From Talpa occidentalis (lineage: Eukaryota; Chordata; Mammalia; Eulipotyphla; Talpidae), in NCBI RefSeq assembly GCF_014898055.3, contig NW_023605194.1, positions 61,419,361 to 61,483,360 of the forward strand: a DNA stretch of 64,000 nt, read 5' to 3'. The notes beneath the pieces were generated by a model. That model was not told the DNA's origin. It did not search any database and saw only the letters and a program-made list of their open reading frames with translations. A program made the translations under genes and the position numbers. Positions 44,481 through 56,606 of the stretch are shown here, in pieces (within the stretch, counting starts at the first letter, position 1; the number at the start of each line of letters is the position of its first letter).

Positions 44481-44959
44481 TAGATATCATGCTGGTCTCA
44501 AATATGTCACATGATTGCATTCACATCATACATTCGCTGCCAGGCAAGCTTTGCTCCTTTTCCCCACAGATTCAAATTCTGTCCAAATTGATGTTATCAC
44601 TGCATAAAGAATGCTCCGACCTTCAATCTCTAGAAGTATGAATGCTTGTAAGATTTTTTTTCTCTGTGCACTTACATCACCAAGAGAACAAATTTACAAA
44701 GTCAGCTATAGTTTCTATAGCATATTTATTGTCTCAAGAGGATGGCAAGCAATATAAACAGAAACCATATTGATTCATCTTACTATCTTCCTTCTCTCAG
44801 TATCTCCCACTTTATCTTGCGCAAGACAGATAAACCATAAATATTTGTCCTGTTGACCAACAAACTGGGATCTTGTTTCACTTCCAAGAATTTTCTAGGT
44901 GGTTCTCTTTCAGGCCTGATTTCAAATGGCACAAGTAATCAATCTTAAGCAGTTCACTA

Positions 44960-45055
44960 ATTTATTCATTTGCTTATGCTTTTATTCATTCACTCAATAT
45001 ATACTTATTAGGTGCCTCTGTCCTAGGCACCATTCTACGGTTAATTCTCTGCTTT
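44960..45055 (-). mobile_element. L2 3' end, minus strand
   Basis: TTATTCATTCACTCAATATA followed by TTAGGTGCCTCTGTCCTAGG and CACCATTCTACGG is the reversed L2 terminus. Confidence 0.65.
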
Positions 45056-46339
45056 CTGCTGAACTACCCATCTCATTTTAGATACTGTATTTTTCATCAC
45101 AGAGTCAGCCCCTTTTCCTGTTTTCCATAGAAAATAAGGGTTGAATGTACTGAAAATGTTTTTCTGCTATACGCACAGCAGAGCACATGGTACCCAGATG
45201 AGCCATCTTATGGCATAAGAAGGAACTAAGGTGTGGAATGACTTCTTTATCTTCCCAGGTGGAGCTCTAGCCTTCTGTAGTTGGCAAAGGTCTTGCCCAG
45301 GGGATTTAAGTCTTGGTATTTGAATGTGTACTGGACTGAGTTAATCTTGTCCTGTTTTTTAAATAGTTCCTGATGTTTACCCAGTAGAAACAGAATTAAA
45401 TAGTGCCAGATACTCCAAATGCATGAATCAGATGAATCAGCATCAGAGTCTTAATGCAAAACTCTTTATGTACAGGAAACATTTGCCCTTGGCCCCTGTC
45501 AACTCCCTCACCTGCCATCCCCCTGCACTCTATTCTGCCAGTAGTGGCACTGGACTAACTATGTTTGGGTGCTAAGCTTCTGAGTTCCAAGATTCTTCAG
45601 AAATGAGATTGCTTTAAGTGATTTTTATGCTAGCATGGCATCAAAGCTCCTTTTTTGGCAAAGAAATTGCCATATATGATTAAAAATAATTTGGGGGGCA
45701 GGATTTCTACCAGGAATTGAACAAACAATGTACTGTGTTAAGCTGGTTCCAAATTCCTAATGCATCTGCTTTGTACAGTCCCCATTTCATAAAACTACAA
45801 TTCCTCATTTGTTTGAGTTCTTTCTGCTTGTGTGCTAGAAGAGTCACACCCTTTATTTCTGGCCCTCAAGGCACCTTCCTAAGTTTGGGAAAGTCTCTTA
45901 TTTGAAGTCACATAAGTCCTAACTAAAGCAGTTGTTGCAAGCATCCCTGTTCAACATTTAGTAAGCTAGCCTATTGCTTTTTCTGACTGGGGAAGATTTA
46001 AAACAACTCTTCAGTTAATTTCCTGATGACACCTCCAAATCCCAATCCATTTTCTTGCCAGAGCCACCATTTTGGATTCTGATGCTTTCCCTAGCTTGTC
46101 TCTCGAAACTCCCCAATTGAGCAAATATGGCTGCATAGCATAAATCAGATGTTTCATTTTTAAAATATTAGCTATATGAATATGTGGATAAATCTGTAGA
46201 AATTTCTAGATTCAACAAGCTGTTGTGTTAGGTCTTAATTGCTCAGTTGTGATCATAGAACATTTCCTACGTTGCTTATGCCTAATTTAAACTTAGATAT
46301 TTCTTGATTTTGTTTGTTTGTTTTGATACTGGATTTCTA
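45056..46339. other. No feature recognised
   Basis: Unassigned. The 62-codon ORF at 45717 looks like chance. Confidence 0.45.
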
Positions 46340-46850
46340 TATCATTATGTCACTTTAGTTTGCAAGTAACAAAATCCTAACTTAAACAAAATAGGAGGTT
46401 ATTGGCTTACATAAACTGGAAAGTTCAAGGGTCAAGGTTAGTCACAGATGGACTCAGGGCTCAAGAGATTTTCAGCTCTCAGTTTCTCTCCATACCATGA
46501 CCCTGCCTTCTGCTATCATTGACTTCAGTATCATAGTTCATGAGCAGTAGAAATGGCAGTTTGCTCTAATGAGAGTACATCCTCTAGTTTGTGGGTTCTG
46601 TGCTAAAAAGTGAGTTTCTCTCACCAATATTCTGAACACAGTCTGGAAACTATCATTGGCCATTTTTTTCCCCTAGCTACTCCTTTTGGAACCAATTACT
46701 CTAGCCACTGGTGTGATTTGTGTGAATCCTGGGATGGGGAGATTGGACTGGGAGTCTGGGCAGAAGAATCCCCTAAACACCAAAACAGAAGAGATACCCT
46801 CTTGGTAACTAAGTAAGGTGGGGGAACCAAGACTCCCTTTCTCTTTCCCT
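46340..46850 (-). mobile_element. Ancient interspersed repeat, probably LTR-derived
   Basis: AACTTAAACAAAATAGGAGG with TATTGGCTTACATAAACTGG resembles the reversed start of a widespread old mammalian repeat whose interior has GGAACCAATTACTCTAGCCA. Family not certain. Confidence 0.35.
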
Positions 46851-46881
46851 TGCCATATGATGCAGGATTAAAGGAGATTTT

Positions 46882-47147
46882 GGGCCTTCCTGGTGGCTCA
46901 AGGGGTTAAAGACGCAGCACTATGAAGCTATCTGCAGCCACTGCAGCACAAGTTCGATTCCTGGCCAGGGACGTGACTCACACGGCACAGCAGACCTCTC
47001 CTGTCTCGCCTGCTGCTCCCCTCAGCAGCATATTTCAGTAGATCCACCTGTTCCGTTCCCCACTCTGTCTTTGGCTAATCCTCTCACCCTCCATACCTCT
47101 GGCCTGTACCCCAGTTCTTGTATGCATAAATAATAAAATCATTAAAA
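46882..47147 (+). mobile_element. tRNA-derived SINE
   Basis: Full-length, GGGCCTTCCTGGTGGCTCAA to TATGCATAAATAATAAAATC, with B box AGTTCGATTCC. Target-site duplications ATTAAAGGAGATTTT (46867-46881) and AATAAAGGAGATTTG (47149-47163). Confidence 0.92.
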
Positions 47148-47163
47148 AAATAAAGGAGATTTG

Positions 47164-47799
47164 ACCCATTAAAAATATTTAAAACTCACATTTCAGGGTC
47201 TGAATGAAGCATCACATACATGTGTACACTATCTTCACTGTCATTGATGTTACTTTGGTTTTATGTTTGGTTATTGTGGCATTTTGGTGTCAGTTTCTAC
47301 TTTCAGTTTTCTCTTCAGCAGTCTTTCAATTTTATGTCATATTTTTAAATAGGGCATTCTAGAGCACATTTTCAAAATTCTCCCTTTAAAAATTAGTCTA
47401 TCATTCTGAATTCACTTATAGGGGCTGAACAAATAAATGGAATAAATTAGCTTTTATCTTTTTATAAAGTTTACATAATTCAACGGTTAAGAGAGATCTG
47501 TTAGCATTATCTTAAATGTGCCATTTTGCCTGAATTGAAAATAAGCAGATTAGCATATAAAATCCTATGTTTGACAAATTTGGCATAGTCAAGATACTTT
47601 GTATGGGCTTCAGCAGAACTGAATAAAAACCTTTTCCCACCCTAATCCTTATATGCCAGGGGAAGGGACACCAAGGTCTACCTATGTACATCTTCATGGT
47701 GTTAATAGAGCTAAAATTCCAGTTATTCCACACACACGCAACTTAAAGAGGGGTGAGCAAAAGCCTATGGCCTCTATTAATATTATAATTACTATTACT
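47164..47799. other. No feature recognised
   Basis: Unassigned AT-rich sequence. Confidence 0.45.
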
Positions 47800-48030
47800 A
47801 ATAACTATACTAATGATGGCTACCAAACATTGAGTACTTAATATGTGCTAGTGATTAAAGTGTTTAGATTTATAATTTCATTGAATATCCTCAACAAACT
47901 TGAGAGATAGTTTGCATTAATTCCATTTCTGGGGAAGGAAACCAAGATTAAGAAAGCTTCTCTGAGATTTATACTCATAAGTTATCACCCCTGGGATTTA
48001 AATACTAGTCTAATTTAAAAGTTCATGATT
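47800..48030 (+). repeat. MIR
   Basis: TTGAGTACTTAATATGTGCT, TTTCATTGAATATCCTCAAC, ATTCCATTTCTGGGGAAGG and GGAAACCAAGATTAAGAAAG are in MIR order. Confidence 0.75.
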
Positions 48031-48907
48031 TTATTAGGTCCTGTTAACTGATAGGTCTATGGAACAGAAGTAGTATTTGCTTTGGAAAATTCTTTTCCCT
48101 GGTCCTGACTAGCCAATTCTGGAGAGGTGATTCACTGTATAATTTTATCCATGGTTACCCTTTTGAGGATTGGTTCTATGAAGCTAGAGACTTTTCATTA
48201 TGTCACTGTCAGACAGGTAAATCATCTGTAAGTTTTGCTACTTGCTCAATTACTTTGTCATGTTTAGGGAAGAAAAGAGTAAGGATATTAATTAAGATGA
48301 GTTAGAAATCCTTGTAGTGTTCCTATAAGCTGCATATTTCTATCCTGTGCCCTAATCAGTGGGTAAACAGGGATTAATCATTTTATTCCTGTGTTTTAAC
48401 ATGTTAGTAAGAACAAGAAATGCTCCATTAACAGTAGGCTCAGAGTACCAATACATCTCTTCAAGGAGAGTGGGCTTGCTCAACCTGTTTTAAGCAAGAA
48501 AGATAATTTTTTTGCTAACATAATGGAAAGTTCAGGTATAGTTAGCTTTAGGCACAACTAGGTTAGGGGCACGAATAAAATCATGGACAACTGTGTCTCC
48601 ATTTTTATCTCTGCTTTCTTCTTCTAGCCTAATGTCAAGAAGGTTCTTATGGTGATATGTTGGCCAGCAGAAGGTGCCTACTCATAATTTGCCAGCTTTC
48701 AAATCCAGCAGGGAGACAGGCTCTGTTTCCTAAGAGTGCTAGTAAAAACCCCGAGGATGACACCGTGGTTTGGCTAGGGTCCCTGATCAATTCCTGATAG
48801 CAGAGAGAACTGGCCAGGCCTGGTTGTGTCCTGTCCCCTGGAGGGGTTAGTGTGAGATGACTTCCCCTCAGAACCATAAATGCTTAAAATGTGTAGAATA
48901 ACGGTTT
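48031..48907. other. No feature recognised
   Basis: Unassigned. The ORF at 48647-48877 has no recognisable domain. Confidence 0.45.
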
Positions 48908-49275
48908 TCCAAAACAGACATGAAGAAGGGAGATTAAACAAAGTGAAATAAGCCAGAAGGAGAAAGATAATTACTGCATGGTGTCACCTATCTGTGGAAT
49001 ATAAAAAAACCCAAAGAGTCAGACAAAGACAAACTTTAAAACCGACCTTTGAAAGCAGACTACAGATCTGCAGCTTTAAGAGGGGGATTGGGGAAGAGGA
49101 AGAGAGACAAGGTGGGGGGAGAGTACAAAGAACTATGGCGGAGGATTATGGGTGTTTCAGTGGTGGAAGCGCTGCAGGGGCTGAAACTGATGGGGAAAAT
49201 CCTATACTGTCAAAAACACTAACAAGCATGTAATATGACGATACTTTAATAAAACTAAAATAATAATTTAAAAAA
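48908..49275 (+). mobile_element. L1 3' end fragment
   Basis: GTGAAATAAGCCAGAAGGAG and TGTGGAATATAAAAAAACCC (ORF2 end), then a G-rich UTR and CCTATACTGTCAAAAACACT with an ATAAAACTAAAATAATAATT tail. Confidence 0.75.
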
Positions 49276-51029
49276 CCCCATCCAAGTAAACAGGAAAACC
49301 AGGTATCCACCATAATGTTCCCAAAACTCATTTCTCCATCTGGAAATAAATCTAAATTCCAGAAAACTGTTCTTAGGTACCCATTGGTGCAGTGAAGCAG
49401 GCACAGAAAGGTGCGGTAGTGGGCTGCTGCTCACTGTGGTAGTGGGGTTTAGACATCCTTGTGGGTCAGTAGACCCAGAGGCCACAGAACTAAAACCAGA
49501 GTGTCCCAATTAGGGGCAAGGCTAGGGGAGAGTGAGATCTGCAAAGAGATTGCTTTTCAAACATCCATTTGGGGTAGTTATTAAAAAAGCCTTTTAAACA
49601 CTTCTAAGGCCAGCATTTTGCTGTGCCCTGCCGGGCTGCTCTCTCAAGAGGTGACATCGGGAGATAACACCCACTGTTACTAGTGACTAGAAAATAAGGA
49701 TGAAGCCGTAAATGACGTCAAACAATACAGGGCCATCAGGAACAGCACTGACAATGACGTGGGTGGCATTGAGTTAATTAGAGGTCTTCTGGAAGGGTAT
49801 GGATTCATAGATTTTGCAGAAGTCACTTTTTTAACAGTTGAGTAAGAAAATTTAAACGATCCATGCTTAACATTTCAACATTTTAAATAAAATAGAAGAA
49901 TAATAAGACCCAGAGAAACAGTATCTTTTCAATAGTGGAAAGTGTTTTTTACTCTTCCGGGGTTGTTTGTGATAGAAAACCAAGAAATCTTGGGCTCCAA
50001 GTAGGGAATCCTGGGTACACATGTCTAGATAGTAGAATAAATTACAGGTCATCAAGGAAAATAAAATAGAGGACCTCAGCTAGAAAGAGAAACCCACGTG
50101 GTAGTAAATTTAAAAATTCATGAAAATTCTCTTGAATTACTAAACTCAGAAATTGAATTCAATTTGATGTCAGAGAATAACCCTTGTTGCTTCAAATAAG
50201 AAAAGGGGGCAGTAAAAAACAAAATGTCTCCCATTTGCTGGTTTCCTGTACTGTGATTAGTGGCCAGAGATCTGGGCTCCTGGAGTGAAGTGACTCCTCT
50301 CTGGATGGGTGCCCCCAGCCCTTAGGGCCCAGCCTCAACCAGGACTGAAGGCAGCACCTACTCCATCCAGAAGCAGATCTTGGCCAAAGCAACCAGTCCT
50401 GTGCTTGTCAAAATATAAGCTAAGCATGGCACATGTGATTAGAGCGGAATCATAGAACCGCCGACATTTCCAGGAAAAATGAACAATATAGCTCGGTTTC
50501 AGACGATCTGCATCTCATTAATCCCCCTTTCCACAGTTGTGGGCGGGCTGCCGGGGATGTGGGCTGCAGATGGGAAGCACTCTTGCCCGGGTTTTGTTCT
50601 ATTCTCCTGGCTCCTCTTAGGCACCAGAAGTATTCATTTCCTGATATGAGGAGGGATTTGGAGCACAGGTTTCCAATTTGCTTTTTTGGACCGTTGGGAC
50701 AGCTGGCTGGGCCCTGGAATATTTGAAAGGGCCAATGGAAACCCACTGGTATAATAGGCGATGCCCTACTCAGCCTCTCAGTGCATAGCTCCACCTCTGG
50801 GTAACTGGCATAACCCCTAGCTGACCTCTCCTTCCTCAGATCTCCCACTTCTGATCTACTCTGAATAGTGCTTCCAGATTCGTTTTCTCCTTAAAGTGGT
50901 GAACTGTATTCACTTTCTTAGATTGGGGAACTCTGTCTCAAAAGTCAGCAAAGGCTCTGCTTTTTTCCTAAGAGAACTTTCTCCAATACTTCTATCTCAG
51001 ACATGCCAGTGTCCCATCACCAGTCTCTT
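49276..51029. other. No feature recognised
   Basis: Unassigned. The longest ORF (minus, 50450-50848, 132 codons) has no recognisable domain or splice context. Confidence 0.45.
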
Positions 51030-51470
51030 CCAAACACTTTGCTGGAGCCTCTCTCCAGATCTTTGCCAATATCGTTCCCTGGCCTGGAATGTTCCCTTTG
51101 CACCAGCCCCTAGTCCCATGCATTTACTCTGTCCACTCTGGCAGGGCTTTCAGGGAATTCCCCTTCAATAGCTTGCTTACATCACATGCTATCTGCTCTT
51201 CTCCTTAGATGATTAGTGGTGTCCTATTTTGTCTTTTTTTGTAGCACAGTTTTTTACACTTATGTTGGTTATGTGCAAAACCCAGACCTGGCCAGTTCTT
51301 TCTGCTGTCAGCAACTGATCAGGAACTAGGTGTGAGACCCACGACAAGCCACAGTATCATCCTCAGGGTTTTTGCTAGAACTCTATCAATTTCTTCCTCT
51401 TTTGTACCTCCCAGTAAGATGAACACATAGCAGATATTTAATAATTATTACTCGAGTAGATGAATACGTA
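51030..51470 (+). mobile_element. L2 fragments
   Basis: TCCCTGGCCTGGAATGTTCC, ATCACATGCTATCTGCTCTT, GTACCTCCCAGTAAGATGAA and AGATATTTAATAATTATTAC follow the L2 3' region. 51290-51390 inside does not match and may be an insertion. Confidence 0.55.
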
Positions 51471-51568
51471 ACTAAATGGTATTGGATAACACTAAAAACA
51501 TTCTTATTCGAAAAAAAAAGGGGGTTGAAAAATTATGACCTACTCCCACTTTGCTATTTTCAAATCTG

Positions 51569-51594
51569 AATTTGACCTACTAGTAGGTCAAATT
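51569..51594. repeat. Perfect 26-bp palindrome containing an ER6 AGGTCA site
   Basis: The 26 bp equal their own reverse complement, with ACTAGT at the centre (51579-51584). The arms hold TGACCT (51573-51578) and AGGTCA (51585-51590), which form an everted repeat with a 6-bp spacer, a layout used by nuclear-receptor heterodimers. Function is not shown. Confidence 0.8.
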
Positions 51595-51796
51595 ACTTGT
51601 TTTAATTTGCAGCAAGGAAAGAAACTGGAAACATCTTTCATTCCTAATGCCCACACTGGTTAGTAATCTGTACTGGTTTCTTAATGGCACTACCTTAATG
51701 ATAGCCCCTAACCCTCAGCCCAACCCCAGGCACGCTGACTTCTCTGGTCACAGGACTCCTTGGCTCCCAGCAATTATCTGCCTAGATCCTACGTCC

Positions 51797-51882
51797 TGTG
51801 GGTTAGCTCCCTGATTGGGATCGAACTTAGGCCATAGCAGTGATAGCGCTGAGACCTAACCCCTAGGCCACTAGGGAGGTTC
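51797..51882 (-). mobile_element. SINE 5' head fragment, older subfamily
   Basis: About 85 bp of the tRNA-like head only: GGCCACTAGGGAGG at the right, GGGATCGAACTTAGGCC as reversed B box. The GCAGTGATAGCGCTGAGACC variant also occurs at 59930-59950, defining a shared older subfamily. Confidence 0.75.
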
Positions 51883-52904
51883 TACTTCCTGGTTTCGACC
51901 TCATTTTCAGGGAGGGCTCATCAGTCAGTTTTGCCACTTTTCTTCTCCAGGCAGATGGCAGCTTTCCCTGCCTCCTGGGCACAAAGCTAAGGCCCTCTGA
52001 AGTTTTATCTTTAAAGCCCTGTAAAAGCTCCTCTTAAGCTGGAGTACCAAAAGGGGGAAACAGAAATCTGATTTTCTATTCAGCGTCTGTGACTTGTTGA
52101 GATTAAGAAAATAAACAAAAGCAGGCATACTTGAAGCATTAAATACACATCAATTACTTCCAGCTTGTGCTATTTTCTTTAGAACTCGCATCTTGTCAAT
52201 GTTATTGTCTCCCTGCTCCTCAGCACCTTTGCCCTTTTCTGGAGTCTGAGCTCACCCTTCAAGGGAATGTCCATTGGGGAGCAGAAAATCAGGGAATCTG
52301 GCTGTTCCTGAGCCGAGCTGGCGCCCCGTGGTTTAGCAAACCCTGTCTTCTCTTTCCTTCCCCTTTAGGGAGCTCATGCCCCACCTAAATGCTGTAGATC
52401 ACGGCCAAGAGTGGATGGAGCATCCTGACTTTCATGGGGGCCAAATAACATAAACTCTCTACTTGGTGGCCTCTGATTCACAGCTCAGAAAGAGAACAGT
52501 CCTGGCGAGAGCAGTTTGCATGGAAAAGCAGAGGCTGGACCATGTTCCCAAGTCTCATTTTCCTCCTTGGCTATGCCTTGTTTTAAAATCTGTTTTCCCT
52601 TGCTTGGAGTCAACTTCAAGAAGGAGCAGAATATTATGGGATCTCTTGGTAGTCAGGATCAAATATTCAGGTGTGATTTAGCCGTAGGGACTGCTTAGGC
52701 CAAGAACTTCATTCTGTGAACTACTCTGGGATATTAGTCTCATGTCCAGGAGTGCACTTACTCATAATGGGGGACTCATAACTGAGCATCTGTGAGAAAT
52801 ACCAGGTCAAAAAAAATTGAGAAATCAGTCTTCCCTAACCAGAAGAGAACAACAGGAGCCAGCAAGTTTATGTAAAAATCCTTGTTGGATTTTCTTTCAT
52901 TCGA
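51883..52904. other. No feature recognised
   Basis: Unassigned. Short ORFs at 52167 and 52463 show no domain. Confidence 0.45.
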
Positions 52905-53100
52905 TCAAATAGTCACTCACTCATTCATGCATTCATTCACTCTAGAAAAATTTTTACTGTTTACTATGTGCAAGGCAGAGCACCCGAGATTCCAGTGCTG
53001 GTTTATGGCAGGGCTGGGACCAGAACTTGGGGCTCTCATTCCTGGTCAGTATTGTTTTCTTTACAAATATAATAAACCTGCAGAACTTGACCATTTGTCA
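52905..53100 (-). mobile_element. L2 3' end, minus strand
   Basis: CTCACTCATTCATGCATTCA followed by TTTACTATGTGCAAGGCAG is the reversed L2 tail. The remainder is degraded. Confidence 0.55.
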
Positions 53101-53124
53101 AGCATGTAGTCAATTTCAGGGACG

Positions 53125-53250
53125 ATGTGTAGATGTTTGATGTAATCATCTCACTTCATTTTTAAAGCATCCTGCCAGAATTATAATGAAGAAACTGAGG
53201 CCCAGCAAGTTTGCATAATGTGCTGCTGTCCTGCAACTGGTGTGTGCTGA
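53125..53250 (+). repeat. MIR fragment
   Basis: TGTAATCATCTCACTTCATT, GAAGAAACTGAGGCCCAGCA, TTTGCATAATGTGCTGCTG. Confidence 0.65.
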
Positions 53251-53383
53251 AGTTAGTATTACCTGGGGGCCGTCTAGCTAAAAAGGCCAGGTTCTTTCCA
53301 CACCGGTACATTCACTTTTCACTTGCTCCCTGGGACTCCACGCTCCAGTGGGGCTGACTTCACTCTCCAGCAGCGAGCTTCCT

Positions 53384-53407
53384 GTTTGTTTGTTTGTTTG
53401 TTTGTTT
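53384..53407. repeat. (GTTT)n microsatellite
   Basis: Six GTTT units. Confidence 0.95.
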
Positions 53408-55121
53408 TAACCACGGAGCCCTAGTCAATGCAGCTCCTCTGCTTGACACACTTTTTCCTCGTTACCTGCATCCCTACTTGTCCCTCGGTCTCACATCTTG
53501 ATTAACTCATGCTTCAAGAATGTTTAGAAATGACGAAATCTGGACACCAATGTTTGACTTAGCTTAGCTTGCTGTTTAGACAGCCATCATTCCTTCAAAT
53601 GCATTTTATTTTTTCAGGTTTTACCAACAAGCCCAGGTCAGACTGGCAAATGGCACCACCATATAAATGTTTACTACTGGCCCTTTAGAAAAGAAAGGAA
53701 GACCTTGACCTGCCTTCTTTTTTCTTGTCTGGAATAAATTGCTGCTTGCCTGGGGGATGGCTATTTGCTACTATCCAGCCTAGTCAGGGAACACTGAATA
53801 ATCAGATATTCTGATAAATAGAGTTACATTACATGGATGATCAGCTTTCACATAGTTAGACTGAAATACACTGAACACAAATACTATACTAAGCATAATG
53901 TCATATTCTTGTTGGTTTTTGCAGTGTATCCTATGAGCACTGATGAATATTTGACAGGAACTTCCCAGAGATGCAGGAGTGTGGGCAACCAGGTAACCTG
54001 TTACCAATCTGCTGAATCTTTGAGTCTTTCCACATTTCATTTCAGAGTCCTTTTTCTGGCCCTACAAGACAAACATATTGAATTAGAGTCAGCCTGTTGC
54101 AGGTGTGCTAGCACTATCCACTCTTGGGCCCGTGTCAGACATCACTAATCAATTGTGGCACTTTTTCCTTTGATCCCTGATGGCCTCAGGAGACTTCTAA
54201 ACTCACTGTCCCAGCAGCAACCCTCGGTGTATTGGAGTTGGCACATGAAATCTATTTGCTGTCATTGAAGTAGATGATCCCCAGGATCTTGGATTTTATG
54301 AGTTGCCTAAAGTGAATACATGTTGGAGGGAAGGCTAGATAGCAGGTCATTTGTAGCATTGTCAAGCACTAAGCATTTGAACACTCAGCTGAGTTTGCTT
54401 TTCTTGTCCTTCAATTCGCCGATACCTATAATCTGTGGCTACTGAAAATTCTGGCAGGGATCATATATACAATCCTGGATGGTAGGTCCAAGGGAATGTT
54501 GCTGAGGGACCAGGTCTGGGCAGCTTGGCTCTGTGCCTAAAACTCAGCTCAGCTCTTAACTTCTCTTTGAAACTCTCCTAATAGAAGTGGAAATAATCAA
54601 GCCCACATCTCAGTTCACTCAGCCCACAGCAGTAGACTGGGATGCATCTTCTATGTTATAGCTAGTAGAATGTGAAACGCAAGCCTCCTGGAGGGTTATA
54701 AGCCCTTTGGAGGCAGAGAGGAGGTTTCAGTTATCTTTTGGATTCACAGCCTGATTTCACAATGGGCTGTCTAATCTCTGACCAGTTACTTAATCTCTCT
54801 CTGCTTCTTATTAAACAGATGTTGACAAAAAGCAATCAGTTATTTCACCAACAAAATGGGCTTATTGGGAAGCAACAAAAAGCAAACTGAAAAGTGCTAT
54901 CTCACAGTGAGACACATGTACACTTCCCAGAAGCAAAGTCAGCACCCTTTTATGGAGGCTTCAGGGGGCTGTTGCTGCTCAAGAAATAATGTCTTAAAAC
55001 TGGGACAGAGAAGCAGCATCATGTCCCTCAGAAAAACAAAGTGTGTTCAATCCTGTGGTTTGCTGATTGTGTATGTGGGGGGGGCCTCTCTTCTAGCCTT
55101 CCAAACTCTTTTAAATAGGGT
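53408..55121. other. Mostly unassigned; MIR trace at 54745-54825
   Basis: ACCAGTTACTTAATCTCTCT and CTGCTTCTTATTAAACAGAT at 54780-54825 resemble a minus-strand MIR core. The rest is unrecognised. Confidence 0.4.
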
Positions 55122-55222
55122 TTATATATATATATATATACACACACACATATATACACACATATATATAATATATATTATATATAATATAATATAATAT
55201 TATAATATATTATATATATAAA
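55122..55222. repeat. Compound TA/CA and AT-rich tract
   Basis: TATATA, CACACA, TATATA runs followed by AATATAATAT units, about 100 bp of almost pure A/T and CA. Self-complementary throughout. Confidence 0.9.
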
Positions 55223-55729
55223 TTCTTGCACAGGGAAATAATAACAGTTTATATTTCAAGGGTTTATTGTGCATATCAAATGGGTTTGTTGATGGAATGA
55301 CTTAAAAGACTGCTTGGTTGGTATATTGTTGCTATTTTTATTATTTTAATAAAATCACAGGCTAGTACAATGCCTGATGAATGTAGGAACTAATGTACAT
55401 TGACTAATTTCATTTTTAAAAGACCATCCAAGCGGAGCATCCACTTTCAGAGGGCTGATCCAAGAACCATCAGGAAGATGAATATGACAGGGTCTGTCCT
55501 CAAGAAGGTGGGAAACCGGATGAAGCAGAGTTACCTGGATGATCTGCCTCTAAGGCCACCAACAACTCCGGAAGGGAGTCACATGGCAGGGGAGACAGCT
55601 TTACTCAGTTTTCTGGGCTCAGAGGATATTTTTATACTTTCAACTAGTCTTCTACATTTTGAAGCATATTCACAAATTCTGAAATTACTTTTAAGAGAGA
55701 GCATCATTTTTATTTAACGATGCTCTCAA
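55223..55729. other. Unassigned; one ORF of 105 codons (55400-55717)
   Basis: The ORF contains a basic stretch (KRPSKRSIHFQRADPRTIRK) but no domain I recognise. I do not call it a gene. Confidence 0.3.
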
Positions 55730-55860
55730 ACAAACTTGTAAGGTAGTATCATCTGTATAAGGCTAATGAGGGGAAGCTGAGGCCCAGGAAGTCTGTTGCT
55801 TGCCTGAGGACGTGCAGTTTGGGGTGGCAGGAGGGGCAGCGCCTGGGCTCAGTTGTCACA
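55730..55860 (+). repeat. MIR fragment
   Basis: GGTAGTATCATCTGTATAAG, GGGGAAGCTGAGGCCCAGGA and GCCTGGGCTCAG keep MIR order. Confidence 0.6.
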
Positions 55861-56606
55861 GTCCCCGTACTCTCCCTCCTTCCTGTTAGCTCCAGGACCA
55901 TTTTTCAGTTTTAGGTTTCCCAGCAGGTTTTCCTAAACAGCATCAAGAAAAAGCAATTTTATCAGTTCCTTCATATAAACAATGAGTTGATAACGGACTT
56001 TTATCTTCCTCAAATCCTCTGCTCCATGTCAAATGTTGGAATATTTTGTGGCTACGAGAAACCATAAACGTAGAAATGAGCAAAAATATTCCCACAAAAG
56101 GAGTCTGCAAAGCATGTCTGGGCGTGACTGTGGAAAAAGAAGAAAGGAACAGCATTTAATGCTTAATGAAATGTATAAGCGACAGAACTGGGCTTTTATT
56201 CGAAACACGATCTTCATTTTGCTGCCAAATAAAATAAAACTAGTATGAAACAGGCACAAACCACTGTTGGACATGTTTCCCAAAAGACTTGGACATAATG
56301 TGAAACTGAGAATTTATATGTTGCCTTTAAAAAAAAAGTAGGGATATATGTCCCTGAATAGACATCACTTTTAACTTTCTTTTCTACAGTGGGGATAATT
56401 TCGCAAGCGGCCATTATCAACTCATCCCCCATTCCTCCTGCAGACCAGGTAATACTCGAGACCCATTTTCCCAAGTTGCAGCCACCACCAATGCAAATGA
56501 GGGGACTTGAGCCATCATGTTTACATACTTGAGAGTTCTCCCTGACACTATTGCTTCAAAAGATTAAGATGATCTGAACACAAGGGGAAGTCACTTGCGT
56601 CACTCA
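55861..56606. other. No feature recognised
   Basis: Overlapping ORFs on both strands around 56029-56474 look fortuitous. Confidence 0.45.

Noticed and set aside
50450..50848. 132-codon minus-strand ORF
   Set aside because: No recognisable domain, no supporting splice or promoter context, and this length is expected by chance in 64 kb.
55400..55717. 105-codon ORF beginning with a basic segment
   Set aside because: No recognised domain, and the second half is AT-rich and hydrophobic. It could only be revived by transcript or conservation data.
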